A stretch of 64,000 nt of DNA, taken from NCBI RefSeq assembly GCF_002305855.1, contig NZ_CP022163.1, positions 8,747,765 through 8,811,764 on the forward strand. Direction: 5' to 3'. A program made the position numbers and the translations under genes. Of this stretch, positions 26,624-34,872 are shown piece after piece. Source of the DNA: Melittangium boletus DSM 14713 (lineage in GTDB: Bacteria; Myxococcota; Myxococcia; Myxococcales; Myxococcaceae). The notes beneath the pieces are model-generated. The model ran no database searches, was not told where the DNA came from, and saw only the letters and a program-made list of their open reading frames with translations. Position 1 is the stretch's first letter; each line of letters begins with the position of its first letter.

Positions 26624-27229
26624 ATGCGCCTGCCCGCCGTTGCAACCGTCCTGTTGCTGATCGCCCCTGGTTGCGTGAAGGAAATCTCCTCGGATGAGCG
26701 TCTGGATCGCGAGACGGAGGGGATCGGCGCGCCTCGGAGCACTCCCGACGCCGCGGCCCTGGGCAAGGTGCACTGCGACGACACGGCGGACGCGCTCAAC
26801 CAGGCGCGCAACGTGAACCGTCCGGAGACGGATCGGGTCATCAGCTACGTGGAGCTCTACGAGAAGCTGCTCAAGAGCAACGCCACCTTCGAGGAGGCGA
26901 TGACGCGCAACCCCGACCTGCACTACACCGAGGGCAGTCAGAAACTCGTGGCCGCTCGGGACAACTGCATCCAGCAGACGGCGGACGTGAAGGTGGAGTT
27001 CGAGACCTACGTGCGCGAGCTGGTGAGCGTGCCCACGGTGCAGGAGATCAAGGGCGGCAACACCGTCACGGTGGCCCGTCTGGACTTCGGCACCCTGCGC
27101 CAGGCCATCGAGGTGCTCAACGTGGACGACAAGGAGCAGTTGCTCACCCGCGTGGCCAACGCCGAGCGCACCGTGGTGCCCTCCACGCCCGCGGCGGAGG
27201 ATCCCGCGGCCCGCAAGCGCGGCAAGTAG
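26624..27229 (+). CDS. putative lipoprotein of unknown function
   Basis: The ATG at 26624 gives a lipoprotein signal (lipobox LIAPGC, Cys17); a longer frame starts in the promoter. The 201-aa protein is otherwise helical and highly charged, with no domain I recognise. It is likely attached to a membrane from the periplasmic side. A LEKLLKSNATFEEAMTRNPDL-like helix and a final EQLLTRVANAERTV segment may be coiled-coil. It sits between guaA and guaB on the opposite strand and is not obviously tied to purine synthesis. Confidence 0.7.
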   Translation: MRLPAVATVLLLIAPGCVKEISSDERLDRETEGIGAPRSTPDAAALGKVHCDDTADALNQARNVNRPETDRVISYVELYEKLLKSNATFEEAMTRNPDLHYTEGSQKLVAARDNCIQQTADVKVEFETYVRELVSVPTVQEIKGGNTVTVARLDFGTLRQAIEVLNVDDKEQLLTRVANAERTVVPSTPAAEDPAARKRGK

Positions 27230-27265
27230 TAGGCACTCCGCCGCGCTCGAGGCCTGGCGCCCCGC

Positions 27266-28723
27266 TCACTCCACCCGGTAGTTGGGCGCTTCCTCGGTGA
27301 TGATGACGTCGTGCACGTGGCTCTCCTTGAGCCCCGCCGACGTGATGCGCACGAAGCGAGCGTTGGCGCGCAGGTCGTCGATGGTGCCGCAGCCCACGTA
27401 GCCCATGCCGCTGCGCAGTCCGCCCAGCATCTGGTGGATGTTCATGCCGAGGCTGCCCTTGTAGGGCACGCGGCCCTCGATCCCCTCGGGCACGAGCTTC
27501 ACCGCTTCCACGTCCGACTGGAAGTAGCGGTCCTTGGCCCCCTGCTTCATGGCGCTCAAGGAGCCCATGCCCCGGTAGCTCTTGTAGCTGCGGCCCTGGT
27601 AGAGGATCACCTCGCCGGGGGCCTCCTCGGTGCCCGCGAAGAGCGAGCCGATCATCACCGTGCTCGCTCCGGCCGCCAGGGCCTTGACGATGTCACCCGA
27701 GTACTTGATGCCACCGTCGGAGATGATGGGCACGCCGTGCTTGTCCGCCTCGCGCGAGCACTCATCCACCGCCGTCAACTGGGGCACGCCCACGCCAGCC
27801 ACCACGCGCGTGGTGCAGATGGAGCCAGGGCCGATGCCCACCTTCACCGCGTCCACGCCGGCCTCGATGAGCGCCCGGGTACCGGCGGCCGTGGCCACGT
27901 TGCCCGCGATGAGCTCGAAGCCGTGGAAGTTCTTGCGCGTGTCGCGCACGGCGTCGATGACGCCTCGCGAGTGGCCATGGGCGGTGTCGATGACGATGAC
28001 GTCCACGCCCGCCTTCACCAGCGCGTCGATGCGGGCCTCGCGGTCCGGCGAGGCGCCCACCGCGGCGGCGCACAGCAGCCGGCCCAGGGAATCCTTGGCG
28101 GCGTTGGGCCGCGTGCGGCGCTTCTCCATGTCCTTGATGGTGATGAGGCCGCGCAGCTCGAACTGCTCATCCACGATGAGCAGCTTCTCGATGCGGTGCT
28201 CGTGCAGCAGCTTCTGCGCATCGGGCTGGGTGATGCCCTCGCGGCCGGTGACGAGCTTGCGCGTCATCACCGCCTCCACCTTCTGATCCAGGTCCGTGAC
28301 GAAGCGCACGTCGCGGCTGGTGACGATGCCCACCAGCTTGCGGCCCTGCACCACGGGGATGCCGGAGATGTTGTGCTGGTGCATCAAATCGATGGCGCGC
28401 GCCAGCGGCACCTGAGGCTCCACGGTGATGGGGTCCACCACCATGCCGCTCTCGAACTTCTTGACCTTCGTGACCTCGAGCGCCTGCTGCTCGGGCGTCA
28501 TGTTCTTGTGGATGACCCCGATGCCGCCTTCCTGCGCCATGGAGATGGCGGTGCGCGCCTCGGTGACGGTGTCCATCGCCGCGGAGAGCAGCGGGATGTT
28601 GAGCCGCAGGTTGCGGGTCAGCCGGGTGCTCAGGTTGGCGTCTCGAGGAAGAACATCACTCTCGGCGGGCAGCAGGAGGACATCGTCGAAGGTCAGCGCG
28701 AGCTGGACATCTGAGGTCAACAT
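27266..28723 (-). CDS. guaB: IMP dehydrogenase
   Basis: This 485-aa NAD-dependent enzyme converts IMP to XMP, the committed step to GMP. The barrel holds the catalytic loop GPGSICTTR with Cys303. Two CBS domains are inserted at about 90-200 (VDPITVEPQVPLARAIDLM, ITQPDAQKLLHEHRIEKLL), and the flap region has GMGSLSAM. All parts are of normal length. guaA, which uses its product, lies 740 bases downstream on the same strand, with an opposite-strand gene between them. Confidence 0.96.
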   Translation of the reverse strand: MLTSDVQLALTFDDVLLLPAESDVLPRDANLSTRLTRNLRLNIPLLSAAMDTVTEARTAISMAQEGGIGVIHKNMTPEQQALEVTKVKKFESGMVVDPITVEPQVPLARAIDLMHQHNISGIPVVQGRKLVGIVTSRDVRFVTDLDQKVEAVMTRKLVTGREGITQPDAQKLLHEHRIEKLLIVDEQFELRGLITIKDMEKRRTRPNAAKDSLGRLLCAAAVGASPDREARIDALVKAGVDVIVIDTAHGHSRGVIDAVRDTRKNFHGFELIAGNVATAAGTRALIEAGVDAVKVGIGPGSICTTRVVAGVGVPQLTAVDECSREADKHGVPIISDGGIKYSGDIVKALAAGASTVMIGSLFAGTEEAPGEVILYQGRSYKSYRGMGSLSAMKQGAKDRYFQSDVEAVKLVPEGIEGRVPYKGSLGMNIHQMLGGLRSGMGYVGCGTIDDLRANARFVRITSAGLKESHVHDVIITEEAPNYRVE

Positions 28724-28874
28724 GAGGGAGCCCCGGGAAAGGAAGCCGGTTCCATAAAGGGTGCGGGCCAGCGGCGCAATGATCGCGCTGCCTTTTCATC
28801 CTGCCTTCCTGCCTCCGAGGCGAAGCAATGCTAGGCTTGCGCTCGCCCTCCTGGACCTGCCTCCAAGGACCTCG

Positions 28875-31244
28875 ATGAAGCCGCCGTCTCCCTCGACCGC
28901 CCAGGGTGAACCCCTCGGCCTGGTCATCAAGCTGCCGTTCGCCACGTCCGAGGAGTTCCTGTCGAAGTACGGCGTCCATCTCACCCGAGGTGGAATTTAC
29001 TTGCGTTCCAAGTCGGTGAAGCCTCCCGGGACTTCGGTCCGCTTGGAAATCAAGCTGGCGGATGGCTCGCGGGTCATCCATGCCCTGGCCGTCATCCAGT
29101 TCGTCACGGGACAATCAGGCCAGGGTCTGCCGGGCATGGGCTTCCGCTTCCTCACCGTGGATGCCGAGACCCAGCGCCTGCTCGACGCCGCCGTCACCCT
29201 TCTGCCCCACGCCGATTCGCTCTTGCCTCCCCTTCCGGCTGGAGTCGGTCCCGCCGATGCCTCGCTTCCCTCCGAGCCAGGAGGAGCGTCCGGCATGGCG
29301 CTGGAGGCCCCCTCCGTCGCGCCCACGCTCTTGAATGAGCCGGGGACACCCCACCTCGTCATTCCCGCCCATACGCCCCTTCCCGGGACGATCCCCGCGG
29401 TGACGTCGGCCTCGGAGCAGGTGTCGTCCGAAGCCCCACCCCCGCTCCCCGCTCCGGAGCCCCTCTCGAGCCGTCCCCCGCCTCCGGCCGAGACCCCGCC
29501 CCCACTCCAGGCCACCCAGGACCCCGCTCCCGTGCCAAGCGCCCCCGTCTTCGAGGCGCCCACCGAGGAGCCCAAGCGCACCGGGCCGGTGATTGGCATC
29601 GACCTGGGGACGACCAACTCCTGTGCCGCCTTCGTGCGCAACAACAAGCCGGGCGTATTGCCCAGCCGCGAGGGGCACAACACCGTGCCTTCCATCATCG
29701 CCCTCAACACCCGGGGCCGGCTCGTGGTGGGCCACCCCGCCCGGGGGCAGATGCTCACCAATCCCCGGCAGACGGTGTACGGGGCCAAGCGGCTCGTGGG
29801 CCGACCCTACGACTCCACCATCGTCCAGCAGATCCGCGACCGCTTCGCCTACGAGATCGCGCCCGGTGACGAGGGCGAGGCGGCGGTACGGCTCGGAGAT
29901 CGCGTCTACTCCCTGCAGCAGCTCTCCGCGCTCATCCTGCGCGAGGTGCGCGAGGTGGCGCAGAACCAGCTCGGCCAGTCCGTGTCACGCGCGGTCATCA
30001 CCGTGCCCGCCTACTACAACGACAACCAGCGCCAGGCGGTGCGCGAGGCCGGACGGCTCGCGGGCCTGTATGTCGAGCGCATCCTCAACGAGCCCACCGC
30101 CGCCGCGCTCGCCTACGGCTTCGGCCGCAAGCTCCAGCAACGCGTGCTCGTCTATGACCTGGGCGGCGGCACCTTCGACGCCTCGGTGCTCGAGCTCAAG
30201 GACACCCTCTACGAAGTCGTCTCCACCGGAGGCGATACCTTCCTGGGCGGCATCGACTTCGATCACGCCATCGTCGAGTACCTGTTGCAGCAATTCCAGG
30301 AGCGCACCGGCCTCTCCTTCCAGGGAGACCGGGTGGCACTGCAGCGGGTGCAGGACGCCGCGGAGCGCGCCAAGTGCGCCCTGTCCGAGCGCGCCGAGGT
30401 GCGCGTGCAGGTGGCCTTCCTGATGATGGCCGACGGCAAGCCCGTGGACCTGGACGTGAGCCTGTCGCGCGATCAGCTGGTGAAGCTCACCGGGCAGCTC
30501 GTGGATCGCACCCTCCAGGTGTGCGCCGAGGTGATGGACGCCAAGGGGCTCACGCCCAAGGACATCGACGAGGTCATCCTCGTGGGAGGCCAGAGCCGCT
30601 CGCCGCTCGTGCACGAGAAGATCTCCGCCTTCTTCGGCCAGGCGCCCACCAAGAACGTGCACCCGGACGAGGCGGTGGCGCTCGGCGCGGCGCTCCTGGC
30701 GCACAGCCTCGGACAGGCCGAGGGCACGGTGACGCTCGTGGACGTGCTGCCCATGGCCATTGGCGTGAGTCTGCCCGGCGGGCGCTTCAAGCCCGTGCTG
30801 GAGCGCAACGTGGCGCTGCCCGCGAAGAAGCGCTACGAGCTGGCCACCAGCCGCGAGGATCAGCAGGAGCTGGAGTTCATCATCCTCCAGGGTGACTCGG
30901 AGCGCGCCGTGGAGAACGAGTACCTGGGCACCTTGAAGGTCTCGGGACTGCCCCCGGGGCCCCGGGGTTCGGTGCGGGTGGCGATCACCTTCTCGGTGAA
31001 CAACGAGGGCATCCTCCAGGTGATGGCGCGCGAGGAGTCCCTGGGCATCGAGGTGATGAGCCAGTTCAGCACCCGGGACACGCCCACGGAGCTCAAGGCG
31101 AAGCGGGACGCGCCGTCGGCCGATCAACCAGCGGCCCGCAGACCTCCCGTGGCACACGTGCCCCTGCCGCTGCTCGAGCAGGCCCGCCACGTACCCGCGG
31201 GCGGGCTCGTGGGTTGGCTCAAACGTCTGCTCGGGAAGGCCTAG
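28875..31244 (+). CDS. PilZ-like domain fused to an Hsp70 chaperone
   Basis: AAGGA five bases upstream fixes the ATG at 28875. The 789-aa protein has an N-terminal PilZ-like domain (about 13-108, KYGVHLTRGGIYLRSKSVKPPG then GMGFRFL), as in the myxobacterial PilZ family. A Pro/Ser-rich linker follows (about 110-235), then an Hsp70: VIGIDLGTTNS near 237, an actin-like ATPase with DLGGGTFDASVLELKD and VILVGGQSRSPLV, and a substrate-binding beta domain. The C-terminal lid is very short, ending in WLKRLLGKA. The canonical c-di-GMP RxxxR/DxSxxG motif is not clear, so nucleotide binding by the PilZ part is doubtful. The role of the fusion is unknown. Confidence 0.85.
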   Translation: MKPPSPSTAQGEPLGLVIKLPFATSEEFLSKYGVHLTRGGIYLRSKSVKPPGTSVRLEIKLADGSRVIHALAVIQFVTGQSGQGLPGMGFRFLTVDAETQRLLDAAVTLLPHADSLLPPLPAGVGPADASLPSEPGGASGMALEAPSVAPTLLNEPGTPHLVIPAHTPLPGTIPAVTSASEQVSSEAPPPLPAPEPLSSRPPPPAETPPPLQATQDPAPVPSAPVFEAPTEEPKRTGPVIGIDLGTTNSCAAFVRNNKPGVLPSREGHNTVPSIIALNTRGRLVVGHPARGQMLTNPRQTVYGAKRLVGRPYDSTIVQQIRDRFAYEIAPGDEGEAAVRLGDRVYSLQQLSALILREVREVAQNQLGQSVSRAVITVPAYYNDNQRQAVREAGRLAGLYVERILNEPTAAALAYGFGRKLQQRVLVYDLGGGTFDASVLELKDTLYEVVSTGGDTFLGGIDFDHAIVEYLLQQFQERTGLSFQGDRVALQRVQDAAERAKCALSERAEVRVQVAFLMMADGKPVDLDVSLSRDQLVKLTGQLVDRTLQVCAEVMDAKGLTPKDIDEVILVGGQSRSPLVHEKISAFFGQAPTKNVHPDEAVALGAALLAHSLGQAEGTVTLVDVLPMAIGVSLPGGRFKPVLERNVALPAKKRYELATSREDQQELEFIILQGDSERAVENEYLGTLKVSGLPPGPRGSVRVAITFSVNNEGILQVMAREESLGIEVMSQFSTRDTPTELKAKRDAPSADQPAARRPPVAHVPLPLLEQARHVPAGGLVGWLKRLLGKA

Positions 31245-31259
31245 AGGCCGCCCCCGCGC

Positions 31260-32021
31260 TCACTCGCGGATGCGCAGGCCCTCGGTGCCGGAGGCCTTCT
31301 CGGCCATCTCGAACACCGGAGACGGAGCGGCGGACGGGCCCTCGGAGGCCACGCCGCTGAGCAGGTGGGTGGGCAGCCCGGTGTTCACCGGCGACTTGAG
31401 GGTGGCGCCACGCTGGGCCACGACGCGCTTGCGCCACAGGAAGGCCGCCAGGCCACCCACCGCGAGCATGCCAAACACCACCAACTGCCCTTCCTTCATC
31501 CGCTCGATGGCGTAGTCCAGCTTGTCGCCGAAGTGGAAGCCGAGCCACACGAAGAACGGCGCGGACAGCAGCGCCGCCAGGCCATCCCAGAAGATGAAGC
31601 GCCCGTAGGACATGCCCGCCGAGCCGGCGGTGAAGTACGTCACCGCGCGCACCCCGGGCAGGAAGCGGGCGATCATCACGATCTTCTGCCCGTGCAGGCC
31701 GAACAGGCCCTCCACCTTGGCGCGCTTCTCCGGAGTGACGATCCGGGCGAAGAAACCCGTGGGCGAACGGCCCACCTGCGAGCCCAACCGCCGGCCCGCC
31801 AGGAAGATGAGGCTGTCACCCACCAGGATGCCCGCGAAGCCGATGGCCATCATGCCCGACAGGCTCGCGGCGCCCTTGTGGGCGAGGAATCCACCCAGGA
31901 TGAGCGAGATGTCCTCGGGCAGGGGCACTCCGAGCCCGCACGCCACCAGGATGCCGAACACGGTGGCATAGGCGAGGATGCCTTGGGTGCTGCCCAGCAA
32001 GGAGGTCAGGAATTCTTGCAC
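31260..32021 (-). CDS. DedA-family membrane protein
   Basis: The 253-aa protein starts at GTG 32021. It has several hydrophobic segments and the DedA/SNARE-assoc signature: a LGVPLPEDISLILGGFLAHKG stretch, a GDSLIFLAGRRLG glycine-rich loop, and the ARFLPGVRAVTYFTAGSAGM motif with the family's essential Arg. DedA proteins are inner-membrane proteins proposed to be lipid-carrier flippases (UndP/PetA type). The last 50 residues are a soluble Pro/Ser-rich tail that most DedA proteins lack. It converges on the PilZ-Hsp70 gene, 15 bases away. Confidence 0.88.
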   Translation of the reverse strand: MQEFLTSLLGSTQGILAYATVFGILVACGLGVPLPEDISLILGGFLAHKGAASLSGMMAIGFAGILVGDSLIFLAGRRLGSQVGRSPTGFFARIVTPEKRAKVEGLFGLHGQKIVMIARFLPGVRAVTYFTAGSAGMSYGRFIFWDGLAALLSAPFFVWLGFHFGDKLDYAIERMKEGQLVVFGMLAVGGLAAFLWRKRVVAQRGATLKSPVNTGLPTHLLSGVASEGPSAAPSPVFEMAEKASGTEGLRIRE

Positions 32022-32388
32022 GCTCGTCTCGTCTCTTTCGCTTCCGGTGGAGGACCGACGGGGCTACCCGCGCCGGATCTCCAGCGCCCCCGCATCAACC
32101 GGGCACGCATCACCAAAACTCCGGGTCCGCCCCGGCGCGTCCACGATACCCTTCTGGGTGAAAGGCTCCATCCTCGGACGGAAGCCCCCCGTCCCCCGCT
32201 CTGGGTACGAGCGTCCAGGCTCGCTCGCCACCTTTCCCGCCGTGACATCCCCGCCGCGGGTGGATGCACGTGAGCGCGGGTCGTGGCCCCACCTCATTCC
32301 TCGCACATCCATTCATCGCTCCCGGGAATATTCCGCGAATCACTCACGCGAGAAGGTAGCACGGTGCGCAAGTGGGGGGCGGTGGGTG
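32022..32388. other. intergenic stretch without a recognisable gene
   Basis: This 367-base stretch lies upstream of the DedA start and downstream of the cyclic-nucleotide-binding gene. Short frames exist on both strands but show no sensible codon pattern, start context or known domain. A 10-bp perfect palindrome GGAATATTCC occurs at 32325-32334 and could be a binding site. I see no tRNA. Confidence 0.6.
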
Positions 32389-32844
32389 TCACGTCTTGCC
32401 CACGAGCGACTTCATGGCCTCGCGGTTGTCACGGACCTTCTGGCCGAAGTGCAGGACAATCCCCATGAGCAACTTCATACAGGCCTGGGGTTTCTGCACG
32501 GTCAGCTTCTGGAAGTCCGCGTGGCGGAATTCGACGGCGAACACGTCCGTGAGGGCCGTGGCGGTACACAACCGCTCGCCCTTCTGTAGCAGGGCCAGTT
32601 CTCCCAGGGGCTCTCCCGCCCCCACCTCGCCGAGCGTCGTCTCCTCTCCCGAGCCATTCCTCGCGCTCAAGCGCACGGAACCGTCGTGGATGATGAAGAG
32701 CGAGTCCCCCGGGCGTCCCTCGACGAACAGGGAGGAGCCCTTGGGAAATGCACGGGAGACCCCGACAGCGGCGAAAATCTGGAGGCCGACGTCGGAGAAG
32801 TCCTTGAAGAGCGGGCACGCCTTGAGTGCGGCAGCGACCTCCAT
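32389..32844 (-). CDS. single-domain cyclic-nucleotide-binding (CRP-like) protein without HTH
   Basis: The start is taken at ATG 32844 (MEVAAALKACPLFKDF), though GTG 32862 is possible. The 151-aa protein is one cNMP-binding domain: FVEGRPGDSLFIIHDGSVRL, then a phosphate-binding-cassette region GAGEPLGELALLQKGERLCTATALTD. The cassette has GE-LAL as in CRP, but lacks the usual Arg-Ser/Thr-Ala end in full. No DNA-binding domain follows, so it probably acts through protein contacts. Similar stand-alone domains are frequent in myxobacteria. miaB is divided from it by 40 bases on the same strand. Confidence 0.8.
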   Translation of the reverse strand: MEVAAALKACPLFKDFSDVGLQIFAAVGVSRAFPKGSSLFVEGRPGDSLFIIHDGSVRLSARNGSGEETTLGEVGAGEPLGELALLQKGERLCTATALTDVFAVEFRHADFQKLTVQKPQACMKLLMGIVLHFGQKVRDNREAMKSLVGKT

Positions 32845-32884
32845 GGGTGTGGGTCCTAACACACACCCCGGGCCACGTCACGTG

Positions 32885-34267
32885 TCAGGCCACCACGCAC
32901 GATTCAGCGGGCTGGGGCAGCTCCGCGGGAGGCATCACCGTGGGTGGGCTGAGCACCTCGAGCTGCTTGCCCGCGAGCTGGTTGGGCGTGGCGCTCTCCA
33001 CCTTCACCTTCACGAGGGCACCGGCCGGGGCGTCTCCCTCGAAGTTGACGGTGCGGTTCTCCGGCGTGCGGCCAAAGCGCTTGAGCGGGTTGTAGCGCGA
33101 GGGGCCTTCCACCAGCACCTCCACCTCCTGCCCCACCAGGGCCTGGGTGATCTCCCCGCTGATGCGCCGCTGCAGCTTCTGCAGCCGCTCGAGCCGTTCG
33201 ATCTTCACCTCGTGGGGGATGGGACCCCAGTCGTTCTCTCGCAGCGCCGCGCCCGTCTTGGGCCGGGGGCTGTAGATGAAGGAGAACTGGTTGTCGTAGC
33301 GCACCTCCTCGGTGAGTGCGAGCGTGAGGGCGAAGTCCTCCTCCGTCTCGCCGGGGAAGCCCACGATGATGTCCGTGGTCATCGCGATGCCGGGACGCGC
33401 GGCGCGCAGCTTGCCCAGGCGCACCATGTACTCGGCCACGGTGTAGTCGCGCCGCATCCGCTTGAGCACCGGATTGGAGCCGCTCTGCACCGGCAGGTGG
33501 AAGTGCGGGCAGATCTTCGGCTGCACGCGGAATGCCTCGATGAGCTCGTCGGACAGGTCATGCGGGTGGCTCGTGGTGAAGCGCACGCGCTCGATGCCCG
33601 GCACCTCCGCGCAGCGCAGCAGCAACTGCGCGAAGCTCACCCCGCCCAGGTACGAGTTCACGTTCTGGCCGATGAGCGTCACCTCGCGCACGCCCACCTG
33701 CGCCAGGCTCGCCACCTCGGTGAGCACGTCCGGGAAGGGCCGGCTCACCTCGCGGCCGCGCGTGTGCGGCACCACGCAGAAGGAGCAGACGTTGTCACAG
33801 CCCTTCATCACCGTGACGAACTCGGTCACCTTGCCGCGGCTCGTCTCCGGGTCCGCGCGCGGGAAGACGTACTCCTCGGAGTCCACCCACGCCGTCTCCA
33901 CCACCCGCTCGCGCTCGCCCTTCACCCGGCCGATGATGTCCGGCAGCTTGGCGATGGAGTCCGGGCCGAAGACGAAGTCCAGGTAGGGCACCTTCTTGAG
34001 CAGCTTGTCCTTCTCCTGCTGGGCCACGCAGCCCCCCACCCCCAGGAGCGTGCCGCGCGCGAGCTTCACCTGGCGGTAGCGGCCCAGCGCGGAGAGCATC
34101 TTGTCCTCGGCCTTCTCGCGGATGGAGCAGGTGTTGAGGATGATGAGGTCCGCCTCCTCCGCCACCGGCGTGGGCCGGTACTCGAGCGTGCCCAACACCT
34201 CGCTCATGCGCATCGAGTCGTTGACGTTCATCTGGCAGCCGAAGGTGTGGATGAAGTAGCGCTTCAT
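32885..34267 (-). CDS. miaB: tRNA-2-methylthio-N6-dimethylallyladenosine synthase
   Basis: This 460-aa radical-SAM methylthiotransferase adds the 2-methylthio group to i6A37 of tRNA. The N-terminal UPF0004 domain holds the second iron-sulphur cluster cysteines, Cys11, Cys47 and Cys80. The radical-SAM cluster is CDNVCSFC with Cys157, Cys161 and Cys164. A C-terminal TRAM domain covers about 380-440. All expected residues are present and the length is normal. A promoter lies just upstream at 34294-34322. Confidence 0.95.
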   Translation of the reverse strand: MKRYFIHTFGCQMNVNDSMRMSEVLGTLEYRPTPVAEEADLIILNTCSIREKAEDKMLSALGRYRQVKLARGTLLGVGGCVAQQEKDKLLKKVPYLDFVFGPDSIAKLPDIIGRVKGERERVVETAWVDSEEYVFPRADPETSRGKVTEFVTVMKGCDNVCSFCVVPHTRGREVSRPFPDVLTEVASLAQVGVREVTLIGQNVNSYLGGVSFAQLLLRCAEVPGIERVRFTTSHPHDLSDELIEAFRVQPKICPHFHLPVQSGSNPVLKRMRRDYTVAEYMVRLGKLRAARPGIAMTTDIIVGFPGETEEDFALTLALTEEVRYDNQFSFIYSPRPKTGAALRENDWGPIPHEVKIERLERLQKLQRRISGEITQALVGQEVEVLVEGPSRYNPLKRFGRTPENRTVNFEGDAPAGALVKVKVESATPNQLAGKQLEVLSPPTVMPPAELPQPAESCVVA

Positions 34268-34293
34268 GGGTCTTTCCGTAAGAAGAACGGGCC

Positions 34294-34322
34294 TTTATCC
34301 GATGGGGCCCGGCGGATTGCAA
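34294..34322 (-). promoter_or_regulatory. sigma-70-like promoter for miaB
   Basis: On the minus strand a -35 TTGCAA (34322-34317) and a -10 GATAAA (34299-34294) are spaced by 17 bases, about 27 bases before the miaB start. Confidence 0.5.
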
Positions 34323-34350
34323 CACCTCGGGCGACGGGCTCGCGCTCCCG

Positions 34351-34854
34351 TCACGCCCGGGTGAGGGCCTTCTGCATCCGGGTGTGCAGGGCGACCAGGC
34401 GATCCTCGTGGCCGTTGAGCAGGTCGATGGAGCCCTGCCCGTAGCGCCGGGCCAAGGGCTCCAGGTCCTCGATGCGGCGCAGCTCGCTCCGGGCCTTGTC
34501 GGCCTTCTCCTGGGAGGCCGCGTCCTCGCGCTTCTCCAGGGCCGCCAGCCGCTCGCGCAGCGTGCGGGCGGTCCAGCGCTGGCCACCATAGGCGCGCAGG
34601 AGGGACGTTCCCAGCTCCACCACCTTGACGTCCAACCCGGACGCCTCGAGCCCCTTCTGGTGGGCGTCCACGAGGGCTCCAGCGCCTTCGGGTGCTCCCT
34701 CCAGATGGGTGAGGAAGGCTTCCTGGTAGCGCAAGAGGCCCCCGAGCTCCGCCTCGGTGAGGGGATGGGCGGACAGCCGGAGCGTCCGGGAGTCGGCCGA
34801 GTCCATCCGGGCCGAGGCGGACGCGTCGAGGTCATCGAACATGGAACGGGACAT
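34351..34854 (-). CDS. unknown small protein paired with the VWA protein
   Basis: I do not recognise this 167-aa protein. It is soluble, with a Ser/Asp-rich first 30 residues and then a helical, charged body (WTARTLRERLAALEKREDAAS, ARSELRRIEDLEPLARRY) with coiled-coil tendency. It has no signal or membrane segment. AGAGGA lies upstream of the ATG. It starts 18 bases after the VWA/CoxE-like gene on the same strand, so the two form a likely operon. It might be a helper of that protein, as VWA/CoxE proteins act with partners. Confidence 0.65.
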   Translation of the reverse strand: MSRSMFDDLDASASARMDSADSRTLRLSAHPLTEAELGGLLRYQEAFLTHLEGAPEGAGALVDAHQKGLEASGLDVKVVELGTSLLRAYGGQRWTARTLRERLAALEKREDAASQEKADKARSELRRIEDLEPLARRYGQGSIDLLNGHEDRLVALHTRMQKALTRA

Positions 34855-34872
34855 GGTGTCGCTTTTCCTCTT

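Noticed and set aside
32064..32343. Short minus-strand frames in the 367-base gap before DedA
   Set aside because: Three overlapping frames compete with no ribosome-binding site or recognisable sequence. None stands out.
32372..34444. 690-codon plus-strand frame opposite miaB
   Set aside because: It is His/Leu/Arg-rich without motifs, opposite a certain gene.
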